A DNA stretch of 64,000 nt from Hyposmocoma kahamanoa (lineage: Eukaryota; Arthropoda; Insecta; Lepidoptera; Cosmopterigidae), in contig NW_020653851.1 of NCBI RefSeq assembly GCF_003589595.1, positions 24,396,326 through 24,460,325 on the forward strand, given 5' to 3'. A program made the position numbers and the translations under genes. The stretch's first letter is position 1. Each line of letters starts with the position of its first letter. A model generated the notes under the pieces. That model was not told the origin of the DNA. It saw nothing but the letters and a program-made list of their open reading frames with translations, and did not search any database. Of the stretch, positions 47,664 through 58,470 are shown piece after piece.

Positions 47664-47859
47664 TGTAGTACAGGCAGCTTAGGTTTTGTATTTAGAATTG
47701 TAAGAATAATAGAGTGTTAATGTGAAACGGACATCTAAGAGTTCTGGACAAAACTTTGAAATTGAATACACGTATAAAGTTATAATTATGATATAATCTT
47801 CGTTTATTTTTATAAAGTACCTCTTGCTACGCAAGCCCAATCTACGTTCCCGTGCTATA
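47664..47859 (+). repeat. 5' LTR
   Basis: Starts TGTAGTACAGGCAGCTTAGG and ends CCCGTGCTATA. It aligns over its length with 50125-50316. The terminal CA has decayed to TA. Confidence 0.8.
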
Positions 47860-47861
47860 AG

Positions 47862-47879
47862 TGGTGGAGACCGCCTTAC
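47862..47879 (+). other. Candidate primer-binding site
   Basis: TGGTGGAGACCGCCTTAC begins with the TGG complementary to the CCA end of a tRNA and sits 2 nt after the 5' LTR, the expected place. I cannot name the matching tRNA. Confidence 0.45.
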
Positions 47880-48029
47880 GTGGAAATTCCAATGTGGAAA
47901 AATTTTATATGATTTTACGAAAAATCTCCAAAGAGAGATAGAGGAAACACATATAAGGTCGTAATTTTTATTTATATTAGTTATTTTATTGTTCTAATTC
48001 TTGTGCAAGTGAAAAGAGCAAGCAAGAAT

Positions 48030-48629
48030 ATGCATTGTATTGCGGCGCAAAAGTTTACGGGGTTGAATGAAGTAAATGAATTTCTAAACCAGTTTGAGGC
48101 GATCAGCGTGATAAATAACTGGTCGGATGGGCAAAAGGGTACGTGATTGCATTGTATTTGGAGGGGCCAGCTCTGCAATGGTATAAAACTAATTTTTCCG
48201 CATACGCGACGTATGGTATAATTAAAAGAGGCACAGAAGTTAAAAGTGGAATTCGCCTCGCAAATAGACTATGTCCGAGAGTTTTATTATAGGCGACAGT
48301 TGCCTAACGAATCACTGACAAATTATTATTATAGTTTAGATAAGTCAGCGACGAAAGCGAAGATTCAAGATGTAGAGTTTATTAGACATTTCTTGAAGTC
48401 TTTGATACCCAGTTTTCAATGGATGCTGGTTTTTAATTTGTATTTGTCGAAAGAGGAGTTGAGAAAAACAATTATGCAAGTAGAAGATGTATTTAATCAC
48501 GGTTATGATGTGGGTCGACAAAATATTGAATTGCCAGTATATTTTCATAAGGAGCACTCTCACTATTGGCAAACACATGGTGACTCTACACCGATAGTTG
48601 GATCCGAGTCTAAACAGTCGGAATATTAA
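48030..48629 (+). pseudogene. Retrotransposon gag pseudogene
   Basis: Gag proteins form the intracellular capsid-like particle of LTR elements. The frame opens at the ATG at 48030 (MHCIAAQKFTGLNEVNEFLN) and stops at 48144-48146. An alternative frame carries the conserved ALYLEGPALQWYK-type motif around 48147-48190. From about 48230 the first frame resumes with FASQIDYVREFYYRRQLPNE and FIRHFLKSLIPSFQWMLVFN, ending at TAA 48627-48629. This W..G.AL.WY and FYYRRQ...E.+..Y pattern is the capsid region of Ty3-like gag. No CCHC zinc knuckle was seen. The stop and two frame changes make it non-functional. Confidence 0.7.
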
Positions 48630-48839
48630 GTGCCACGGGCGTCAATCGTGCAGCAGGATATACCACGTCAAGCATATTTACGGGCACATAGTAGTGGATC
48701 TTCGTCGGGTTCTCCTCAACGTGGATGTCAACAAAGCGCGGCTGAACATTTAGGAAATTTGTATACAATTGATAGTTTTAGTGTAGATATCTGGATACCT
48801 TTTATATCTGTTAATAATGTAAGGTGCGAGGCCAAGGCC

Positions 48840-49192
48840 TCTTTCCACCAAGGTGGATACTAGTGCTTCGGTTTAAATAATCTCTCGTTGTTTTGCAGAA
48901 AGGTTACATTTGCAGATTGATGATACTCCGAGTTTTCCATTGCGTACAGTGGGCGGAATGCCAATAAAAGTGCAGGCGTCCACCAAAGTGTCGTTGACAA
49001 TTAATGGAAATAAATACCTATCGAGGTTGCTTGTTGAGCAAGGTGATGAGGAATTTCTTATCCTCGGCCAGGATATTTTAAAGGAATATAATTTCAAGTT
49101 GTCAAAATTGAAAATTCACAATAAAATTTCTTCTAAGTCCGTGACAGATATCGGGTCAAAAAAGAAAAGTCTTCTATCGGGCCGGTATCAAT
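48840..49192 (+). pseudogene. Retropepsin-like protease remnant
   Basis: The element's aspartic protease would cleave Gag. The active-site region reads STKVDTSASV with the Asp at 48856-48858; most retropepsins have DTG or DSG, so the Gly is replaced by Ser. A stop follows directly, then the same frame continues from about 48900 with LQIDDTPSFPLRTVGGMPIK and further on DEEFLILGQDILKEYNF, the ILG.D.L motif that closes the retropepsin fold. It lies in a different frame from gag, as is common for gag-pro, but the stop inside the domain indicates decay. Confidence 0.6.
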
Positions 49193-50112
49193 GAGTTCTG
49201 ACAACTTGGCGGTACAGAACTCGGAAAATATACATTCTGCTCGGTTATCTGAAATAAAGAAAAAAGTTAACATAAGTGGCAAGACGGGTCAATGGCCTCA
49301 AAAGGGTAATTCCTTAAAAAAATTTTGTAAATATGTTTTGCCGAGATTGCGTAGTTCGTATGAAAATAAAATTACGCCTGAGTTATATAAGTCGGAAAAT
49401 AGTAATTTTAAACGTGGTTGTGTAAGTGTTGCGGAAAATTTACGGGATAATTTTTGGAAACGAGCAGCCTTGATTGGTTCGCACAAAGAGCAGATAGGAA
49501 GTACACGGTCAGAACAGGAGTTGATTTGTTGTCCAGGAGATATGATGATATGCGGAACTTAGGTTAACTAGATCTACTCCTAGTTTGGTAGACAGATAGA
49601 CAGTGTTGTTTTAATTTGTTCAAAGAAAGTAAGAAAGTTTTGGTGGAACGTGGATAGCTGCAGGATGAGGACGGAGGCAGCTGGGAGGCCAATATTGATG
49701 TTCCCCAGTGGTCGCCCGATGGGTGCTCAAGCCTGTGAAATCAGAAATCAGAAACATTTATTGTTGTGTGTGTGATGTCGTCGTAACAGCATGCACGAAG
49801 AGGATTGTTATTTGTTTGGAATTATTTCTGGTAGAATTTTGGTTAGGTAGAGAGCTTGAATAAATAATTAAGGTTTTATAGCTAGGATAGCTAATAAATA
49901 TATTTAGATTGTTTGATTAGGATGCGCTTATAGTCTGTCCTTTTAGATAGGTTTTTGACAGATTAAAGCCACAGCCTTCTCGGTGGTATTGCTTGTTAGT
50001 AAGTGATAGCTTCCGAGCAGTGTGTGGCTGGCCTATAGTAAAGGCTGATCACATATGGATGTTGCCTATCATAGGTAGAGCACTAGCTAGGGATGTACAC
50101 CCCTTCGGTTGT
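49193..50112 (+). other. Element interior without recognisable pol
   Basis: A frame open at 49191-49562 (basic, with KKFCKYVLPRLRSSYENK) follows the protease. It shows none of the reverse transcriptase, RNase H or integrase motifs. The rest, to the purine tract, is non-coding. Confidence 0.55.
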
Positions 50113-50124
50113 GAGGAAGAGGGA

Positions 50125-50316
50125 TGTAGTGCAGGCAGCTTAGGTTTTGTATTTAGAATTGTAAGAGTAATAGTGTTGATGTCAAACGGACATCTAAGAG
50201 TTCTGGACAAAGCTTTGTTATTGAATGCACGCATACATTTGTAATTATGATATAATCGTCGTTTATATTTATAAAATACCTCTCGCTACGCAAACCCAAG
50301 CTACGTCTATGTTATA
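50125..50316 (+). repeat. 3' LTR
   Basis: Begins TGTAGTGCAGGCAGCTTAGG directly after the purine tract and ends CTACGTCTATGTTATA. It is the partner of 47664-47859. Confidence 0.8.
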
Positions 50317-51887
50317 CTAAGGCTGCTGATCGTACAAAATCACTGGACTAACTTTCCAATAAATGACTTGACTAATAACTATGTTTGAACGAGGCACAAA
50401 ACATAACTTTTCACGAAACCAATAAGTTGTTTTGGAGTTAGGAAGAGTTGCGCTCGATGGCGCCGACGCCCGCGCTCTGCGCCCGCTCGTCGGAGAACGC
50501 GAAATTGCAATTTGTATCGGCCGATGAATTGCCATTCCTCAGCCTGCCTCTCGCGAATTAAAAACATCTAAACAAGTTTTGCGCAGGGTTGAAGTTGTTG
50601 AACTCCGACGGAGTGATAATTGTTAATGAACCAACCCAAAGGCTTCTAGTGTGAATCGGGAAAGGGATGATAACATAACACGAAATGTGAACAGTGATTT
50701 ATTCGTGGAGGACCCTTGACAATATACTTCATTGTACGCCTGTTGCTAATTCTGCACACAGCTAAAAATAGCACCAAGAATGTTACCTAGCCCACAATTT
50801 TCCCATTTGAAGCTGTTACAAAGTAGATATAGTGCAGTGTGCAAGCAGAAATATAAATATAGTACATAAAATGATTGCCGCTCGAATAAGAAACGGCTAA
50901 TCTTTACCAACGCAGACAGCAGACAAAACAGGACTTGTGCCCTTTTAGGAGCTCGCCAAATAAATCAAGAGCCTTGCCAGGATATGACAAAACATTTTCA
51001 TAATTACGAAATTAATTTTACACGAGGGGGTCCCATTAAACATGATTACTGCGAATTCGAGTGCGGCAGGGGGTGGGGCATCATCACCGTGTGACGTCAC
51101 AATTACGGATGGTAACGGGCGCAGATAATTTAATTTGTGTGGCGATGCGGTTTATGGTGCGGAAAGATATTCGTAACGCGAGCGCCGACTCCCGCGACAT
51201 CTACGACTCTACTTACCACACGATTGCAGCGGAATCTTGCGGCACCATCGGCACCGCCCCGCAACAGTCGACTAGTCTATGGAACTTGAAGTCCTGGTGC
51301 TACTGAAGGTTGTAGTGCTGCACTCCAATCGGAACTCTGAGGATTCAACAACGTTAGTGCCAAGTCCCCTATAATTTTCCTGTACGGTTGCGCCACGCAA
51401 GAAATGCAAGTAGGTACTACCTTCTACATCGCTCAAGTTTGACGCAATTTACTCCCTCCACTCTGGGAACATTACTGCATAATTATCACCGTTATGTCAC
51501 AGCAATAAGAACAACTGTCGAGATTACAGTGCGTATCGCACGGTATTACTAAGGACCATGAAATTCACATTTTAGAATTGTAAGATTAGAATTATGATGT
51601 TTCAAGCCTACGTGTCTCTACGTAATCACAAAGACCCGTGAAGGTCTCGAAAACGAAAACCGTTAGTCTCTGAGTTATTATATTCTGAAAAGGTTTTGCC
51701 TAGCTACACAAATGAATTAAGCATTGAACTACTTGTCTCCGCTGCAGTTAATTGTTAACTAGCGTATTTATAACCTTATTTTTGGTCCACGGTTATTTTA
51801 TAGCTTAATATATGGTCATTAACATCAACGCATTATATGTGCCACTGGTAGGGACGGATCTCTTCTACGCTGACACAAAACGGGTAT
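50317..51887. other. Non-coding DNA with a CRE palindrome
   Basis: No gene recognised. A GC-rich stretch lies at about 50440-50540. A GTGACGTCAC palindrome is at 51091-51100. Confidence 0.5.
51091..51100. promoter_or_regulatory. CRE palindrome
   Basis: GTGACGTCAC is a 10-bp perfect palindrome containing TGACGTCA, set in an otherwise unannotated region. Confidence 0.3.
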
Positions 51888-52186
51888 TTTTAAGACACCA
51901 AGTGAAGGGAACGAGTCGTGCGCAAGCGATACGCTTTCCACCTTATGGACACATGGGCTGCAGTCCCACGCACAGCTTTAAATAGCAAAGATCTAAGACG
52001 CACTACTGCCACTGCGCCCGTCACCCTGAGACATACAGTGGCAAGTACCTGTAATTTCACCAGCACCCTTACCCTTCAAAACCAGAACACTGTAGCGGCG
52101 ACATTCCAACTTGGCGACAGAAATAGGTAAACTGGCAGTACTTCCTTGGACAAACTCTTTCACAAGGAGCTCTACTGCCACTAAAT
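51888..52186 (-). repeat. Family-A dispersed repeat, full length
   Basis: In reverse it covers the tail (TTTTTAAGACACCAAGTGAA) through the head (CACAAGGAGCTCTACTGCCA). Its head abuts a SINE2 remnant. Confidence 0.8.
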
Positions 52187-52292
52187 GGGTTGAGAATTAT
52201 ACACGATTTCCTAGAGTTGTGAAACTTCTTCAACATACAGTTTTCGTCACGATATTTTAATTCACCGATAGCGGGAAATTGCTACCGTCACT
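52187..52292 (-). repeat. SINE2 copy, body only
   Basis: GATTTCCTAGAGTTGTGAAA then CTTCTTCAACATACAGTTTT and CGTCACGATATTTTAATTCA match the SINE2 body. The tRNA head is missing. Confidence 0.45.
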
Positions 52293-52774
52293 CGTTTACC
52301 AGAAACGCGGATGGTGTGGGACGTGAACAGCGCCGCGCGAGCCCATCGAGCGCTCGCTAATACTACAAAGCTCGGCTGAATAAATAGCCCTCATGATAAT
52401 CGCGGGATGAAATATTTAGAGATGGGACGTGGCTAATTAGGTCGTGATTTTAATGATCTAAAATTTGGTTGGCTTTTGAGATTTCAAACAAACTTGTTTA
52501 ACTACAGACACCTCATGTAATATGCGTTTATTTTGTATTCTACTTATATATTTAAGCCTTTTAGCCTATGCTATTAATATTTAAGTGTAATATTCGGTAC
52601 TCGTTACCTATAGCATACTTCCAATTTTTTTTCCAATTTGAATTCAACAGTATTACACAATATTTGGCAGAAACATATAAGTTTGTGCGCATTCTTGGCT
52701 TCCGTCCGTGACTAATTGAGGGAAATTCTGTATAAAAAAAAATTATATACATATCTCTTAGTATTGTGAAAAAA
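52293..52774. other. Non-coding DNA with homeobox-like sites
   Basis: A single-copy-looking stretch at 52320-52460 has TGGCTAATTAGGTC and TTTTAATGATCTAAA. Possibly regulatory; no gene. Confidence 0.4.
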
Positions 52775-52972
52775 ATACCAGCAGTAGGGCTCCTTGTGAA
52801 AGAATTCGTCCAGGGAAGTACTACCACCTTACCATTTCTGCCTCCAAGATCCAGTTTCGAAGAGTAAGGGTGCTGGTAAAATTACAAACACGTGGGACTT
52901 GTCAACTTATGTCTCAGCGTGACGGGTGCAACGGCAGTGCCCCTCAGGTCGTTTCGATTTAAAGCTCACAAT
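52775..52972 (+). repeat. Family-A repeat, 5' two-thirds
   Basis: From CAGCAGTAGGGCTCCTTGTG to GGTCGTTTCGATTTAAAGCT. It has an internal deletion (CCTCCAAGATCCAGTTTCGA) and is opposite to the copy at 51888-52186. Confidence 0.75.
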
Positions 52973-54667
52973 CGTGCATAATAAATTTAAACCTAACAAT
53001 TGATTCTACGCAATGGTCTTTGTTAAAGTCATTAGTTCTGCGCTAATTATTTCATACTTCTTATTGTTTCACTTCTCGACGAAAGCTCTAATAGAGAAAG
53101 AGACGTTTGCTTTGTACACTGAGTTTCTTATACACAGAGTGAACTTTTGTTCTACAAGAAATACCGAAATAGTTTCCTAGGCAGTAGACACTCCTACGTC
53201 TGTGGTATGTATATCGCGTACGGAACGACGGCAACCGGTAACGAGTCCAGTGGTTCGCACATTGGAAAGTACCCCTGCAGCCCCGTACGGGCGCCCCAAC
53301 TCCCGCCCCTCGCCGCCCCTCGCCCCCCCGCTTCCGCACGAGTGAGTTTCAGCTAAAACACATCCACTCAGCGGATGTAAAAGAACCTCACGTAGGCCTC
53401 AATGTGGTAACGTATTGCAGTATAGGTGTTATGTGTCAGAAAACAGTAGTAATTAGGAGACCCAACGAAGTTAAGTTTTGTACACACATATATTTGGAAG
53501 AGACTTCTGCACAATTCCAATTGTTTTTGTGTTTATTTTCTTTTGAGCTTGGTACTGCCCGAGATACTTCCTCTATCGTATTATATTGATCAACTAAAAA
53601 TAAAGTTACATCATTTTTGCAAACTGTGTTCTATATAATTAATTGTGCAATCAGATAAAATTTCCACCACATTTATCACTGAATAAAATTAAGTTCTATG
53701 TGCCTCTACGAAAAGCTTGTAGCCATTTATGCCTACATGCTCGTTCCTCAAAGGTATTTTTTTTAATTAGATAAATTATGAACTGACTGACCTAAATTTG
53801 CTCGGAACGTGACGACTGAATGTCAACAAATTTTTCACAAATAAAAAACAAAACAACATAAACCATAAAAACAAGTCGTGAAAACCTTAAAAAAGAGGAC
53901 GAATTCACGCAGGCCTTTTGCTCCTTGTCAAAGGCGCTCATACGTTAAGTTTTATCTGTTGGGGTTGTGTTAATTATAATTAGTGAGAAATTAATTACCG
54001 TGGGGAGACAGGGCGATGAGGGATGAGAGGGGAGGCATGCGTTTTTGCGTAACCTTAGTCATCGTTCTAGAGACACAAAGTACATGAAACTCTCGGTAGA
54101 GTGATTTCTTTCAAAACAAGGGAAAAACGTTGATGACTTTGTACTTATGTCTAAATAAACCGAACAATTTTGCTGTCTTAGTCTTTGATCGGCCTCGCCG
54201 TCAGCGCCAGCGCTCGGCGCAACATGGCAGATTCCTTCTAGATTTTACACTTGCGACGTCTGTCGCGTCTTTAAACTTTATGAACTGCATATTGAAGTAG
54301 CTGAATTTATTTATTTAGGTTCATCAAGAAACAAATTTTACATTTTGCATAGGTAGGCGTCCTACCTGAGGTTTTTTAGCATCTAGCACAACTAGTTAAA
54401 GGATAATCAAAGATAAAAAATAAATTTATTTTAATTAATTAGGAAAAAGCTATTGTATCGTCACTTCTGATATTTAGTACTTTTTCGTCAAATACCACGA
54501 CTTATAAAGTCCACGTGGAACATGTATAATTCCTTACTGAAAAAACATTACTAAAACCGTAAAGTTCTGTTATGGAAAATCTATACGGCGCACATCATTA
54601 TCGAAAGGTTTAGAACCTTCTCAGTTTCCTACGCACCTCCCGCCACTAGAATGTAGTACAACAAAAA
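52973..54667. other. Non-coding DNA, nothing certain
   Basis: A C-rich block (CTCGCCGCCCCTCGCCCC) lies at about 53308. No gene or repeat recognised. Confidence 0.5.
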
Positions 54668-54982
54668 TCCTTTTCTTTTATGATACGAAGTGACAGGACA
54701 TGCAAGTCGTGCGCCTGCTGTTCAGCGACACATCTGTCCGTAGCAGTTGCAGTCACACTCACAATTTTAAATCGCAAAGATCTGATGAGCACTGCCACTG
54801 CGCCTGTCACCCTGAGTCATAAGTTGACAAGTCCCATGTGCCTGTAATTTCACCAGCACCCGCACTTTTCAAAACCGGAACGTAGTAATGCTCACACTAC
54901 TGCTTGGCGGCAGAAATAGGTAAGGTGGCAGTACTTCCTTAGACGAACTCTTGCACAAGGAGCTCTACCACTACAAATTTTT
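54668..54982 (-). repeat. Family-A dispersed repeat, full length
   Basis: From the reversed tail (CTTTTATGATACGAAGTGAC) to the reversed head (CACAAGGAGCTCTACCACTA). All blocks are present. Confidence 0.85.
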
Positions 54983-57224
54983 TTGTTAAGTGTCTACAAG
55001 AGCAATGTATATTTGTGGTAACAATCCTCTTTTTACAAAATGTCGTAATGTTTTACAAGTCCAAATTAGTATAATTATTTTTTATTTACTTAAAACATTT
55101 AGTTTTAGCAGGAAACCCTCTTAACAGCGCCTTCGCAATAGCGGCGTGCAGTGCTGGAGCTGCGGGGCTTCTTTGAGTGATGTTCCCATTACGATCAGTC
55201 TTATTGTCTACACCGCGTCGCACCACGCCGTACCACACTTGTTTTTTGTGACGAATAATATTCCATTTTACACTGAGTATTACGAAGATTTACTCCACTA
55301 GCCAGACGGGTTATATGGAAACTAGGAAAAGTTGGTGATGTACAAATAAGTAACATTCATGTTTAGATAATGCTACACGAAATTCAAACGCAATTCAAAC
55401 ATGCAATAATTAGTAATAGGACATTAAAGCGCTTGCGGTCAATCGAACTGGACTGCAGCGACGACCGCCCGCCAGGTCGGCGGTCGTATCATTTATTCAA
55501 ACAGCGCCCTGTTTAACGCTGCTTCGTTAGCTGCATTTGCTGAAAGTCTGTGACACAAGCGTCAACGGCAAGAATGCGACTTAAAACACGTACTAAAAGT
55601 ATTGCTCTACTGCTCCCTACAATTAAAACCACAAAAGGTTTCAATTGCTCGAGCAATACAAATGAGATGACCTCCTCAGTTCTCAGCTGAACCCTACTTC
55701 GTTTTACATCGCCGCTCATGAGTCACGATCGATGCTGAATCACATTAGAAACACCATTGGATGTCGTCGCCGAGTGCCCGCTACCATAGCATACTCGCAA
55801 CGGTGAAATGGTAATTTTCTGACTTCGCCATCCATCGCGTGCTCGACCGCGCCCTTGCCGGACGAAGTTGACACAAATCCGGCAGTGGAAGATGTAATAG
55901 GCGATAAATGAGGCGAGCGGTGCGTCTGCGCGGGCCAACAATCGATAGGCCGCAGCCTCAGCCGGCGACCTGGTTCCTGCATCCATGCACCGCCTTGTAA
56001 CCTATATCAGCGGATTCGCCTGCACTGCTCTGACTACATCAAACGTCAAAATTCAATGCGCGAGCAAATACGGGCGTCGCTATTGGAGTTCTCAACTCTT
56101 GTTTGCTGAGTTTCGGGCTCCGCTCCTCTCGGTTATTGTACTTATTTCTCCATCTCGGATTGAATTACTTTAAAGTTAATGACGAATGGCCTAACTTTGA
56201 GCATTGGGCAGATCGGAGACTCATTCGTCAACTTGTTTACGTGTACAATTAATATATTTAGGTAGACGCATTTTTGGCGGCCTAACGTCTATTTGACGGC
56301 GCTGTCGCGAACTCCTCGCATGTTACGTTTATTTTTTAAATATTTTTTTAAACGTTTTTGTTTCGTATTGGTTTTGATGTGATTGTCAGTGAATATGTGT
56401 TGAATTATCTACAGCGTCCACTTCTGGCGCGGCGGAATTAAATTGACTTCGGCAGCGAGTTTTTAACATTATTAAGTTAATAACGAACTAACGCACTGAT
56501 AAATTAATTAGGGGGCGTCGGAGAGGCCTGTCGCCTACTGATTGAGGCTCTAACCTACATAACAGCGAGGGCGATCCCTCGCACCCCGCGCCCTCGCGCC
56601 CTCGCGCCCTCCTGTCGCGCGTGACCGTGAATCGAAGCGATCCATTGTTGCCATCTCCACTGAACTTTAGTATATTATACTCAGACCTCGTTTTAATTTC
56701 CGAATTATACTTTCTTGTAAAGAGTTAAACTATGAGTAGCGAAAAGCTTCTTTTCTGTTAATCTCCAAGTCGCGGGAGCGGATTCAGCGAATCATCGACA
56801 AGTCTCGAACGATTTCAAAGAATTCCTACTCGTGTCCGAGTACACGTGAAGGCTGCGCAAGCCGAATTGCCGCAGTCATTGGCACAGCCCGAGCAATCAC
56901 TGCGGGCCTTTATTTTATTAATTTATATATTTAAACTTCCAAGCCTAGCTGAGTTGGTTCCCTTGTAAAGAAAGCGCTTTTCCACTAAAGTTACATTGAT
57001 AAACAAAAGCACAAGTACCGAAGGAAATAATATTTTGTGGCTCAAAAACATCGAACGTGAGTAAATTTCTCAGCAATAAAAAAACAATAATTGCATCGAA
57101 ACCGTTGTGTCCCGGAGCGTCTTCGCGATGCCCTTAAAATTGTCATTACTCTCAACCCATTACACATCACACTTACTCAGCATGGTGAGTACGGGTCTGC
57201 TCTTAGGACAGTGTTTAGACGATA
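54983..57224. other. Non-coding DNA, GC-richer islands
   Basis: Open frames on the reverse strand at 55513-55986 have no domain. A short tandem of GCGCCCTC units lies at about 56587-56611. Confidence 0.5.
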
Positions 57225-57409
57225 GTCCGAGACGCTGACCCGATGCGGGTTTTATCATGATTTTTTTCCTTTACCATTAGCAAGAAGTATTACTACAAAC
57301 ATACATAGATGTATGTAACAACAAGATATCGCCTCATGCCATGAATGGGATTGGAACCGTCGGCCTAGCAATTGAAAAGCAACCGTTCTTTCACCGGACT
57401 ACCACTGCT
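57225..57409 (-). repeat. SINE2 copy with internal insertion
   Basis: The body piece (GCGGGTTTTATCATGATTTT) and reversed tRNA head (GGGATTGGAACCGTCGGCCT ... CACCGGACTACCACTGCTC) are separated by about 80 bp of AT-rich DNA not found in other copies. Confidence 0.55.
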
Positions 57410-58227
57410 CTTTCTCGCGTTAAAAAAAAATGCAAATTTAATAAACCAGACAAGTGCAAGTTGAAGTTACGTAACTGATGTCCGGATATGGCTTGCTTTC
57501 AAAATAAAAATAGTAATAATTACTATAATATGTTACATTACAGAATTTTTTAGACAATTTTTATTATTTTTTGAAGAACGACGATATATATCTAGATATT
57601 AATATTTAAAAATAGATTAACTCTAAATTTGTATAAGTATTAAATTTTTTTGTAACTTATGTTTTTACTAGCTATGAGTTAAGGTATTCCCAAAAGTTTT
57701 GCTCCCGAACTGATTTTCAAAATTAAAATTTACTTTCAATTTGACAGGCTGTAAGTAATTGCGCCACCAAATTTTATTTTAGGGCCAATTTCAACTCGCG
57801 ATGTCAATTAGTTCCAGCGAAAATTAGTTGTGTCAGAAAATATAAAAGCCAAACGGAAACATAAGTGGTTCCACAGAGTACTGTTTTTCAATTATAGTAC
57901 GCAAAAAAGAAAAGCAAAACACGTTTGTTGTTTTGCAGAGGAAAATGAAAAGAAGTATTTTTAAATAACATTCTTTTGCGGTCCTCGTATCATTATGACC
58001 AAAACATGCGAGAAAGGGTTGTAATAAGCCAATGCGTGAGATACTTTCTCGATTTGATGATTTCATTCCACTTATTGGCTTCCGTATTTGGCGGAGAGAG
58101 ATAATTTTTTTTTTTTAATTTAATCGCACTAGACCGCCTTATGCCATTGTTTACTTTGATAGTCTAGGGCTTAATAACATTTTAATTTCGAACATGAACG
58201 GAATGTTTGGCAATAAATCGTGACTAC
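57410..58227. other. AT-rich non-coding DNA
   Basis: Nothing recognised. Confidence 0.5.
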
Positions 58228-58470
58228 AAAATAGCAGTAGCGCTCCTTGTGAATGAGTTCCTCCAGAGAAGTACTGCCACCATACCTATATATTCAAGTG
58301 AGTATTACTGTTTTCCAATTTTGAAGGGCAAGGGTGCTGGTGAAACTACAGGCACATCGCGCTTGTCAACTTATGTTTCAGGGTGAGGAGCGCAATGGCA
58401 GTGCCCCTCACATCTTTGCTATTTAAAGCTCTGAGTGGCACTGCAACTGTTATGGACAGCAGTAACGAGG
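58228..58470 (+). repeat. Family-A repeat, tail missing
   Basis: From AGCAGTAGCGCTCCTTGTGA to GGCACTGCAACTGTTATGGA. A deletion removes the TTCTGCCGCCAAGCAGCAA segment. Confidence 0.8.

Larger units (their letters stand above)
47664..50316 (+). mobile_element. Short LTR retrotransposon with gag but no pol
   Basis: Two LTRs of 196 and 192 bp enclose about 2.27 kb. A candidate primer-binding site (TGGTGGAGACCGCC at 47862) starts 2 nt after the 5' LTR, and a purine tract (GAGGAAGAGGGA, 50113-50124) abuts the 3' LTR. Flanks CTAC / CTAA fit a 4-bp target duplication with one change, like the perfect GTAC of the related solo LTR at 32656. The interior holds a broken gag and a protease remnant, then about 1 kb without reverse transcriptase, RNase H or integrase motifs. 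Such a layout is known for non-autonomous terminal-repeat elements retaining gag. The LTRs differ at roughly 20 sites by eye, so the insertion is not recent. Confidence 0.8.

Noticed and set aside
49191..49562. Integrase or other pol domain of the LTR element
   Set aside because: No HHCC, DDE, YXDD or RNase H motifs were found in this frame.
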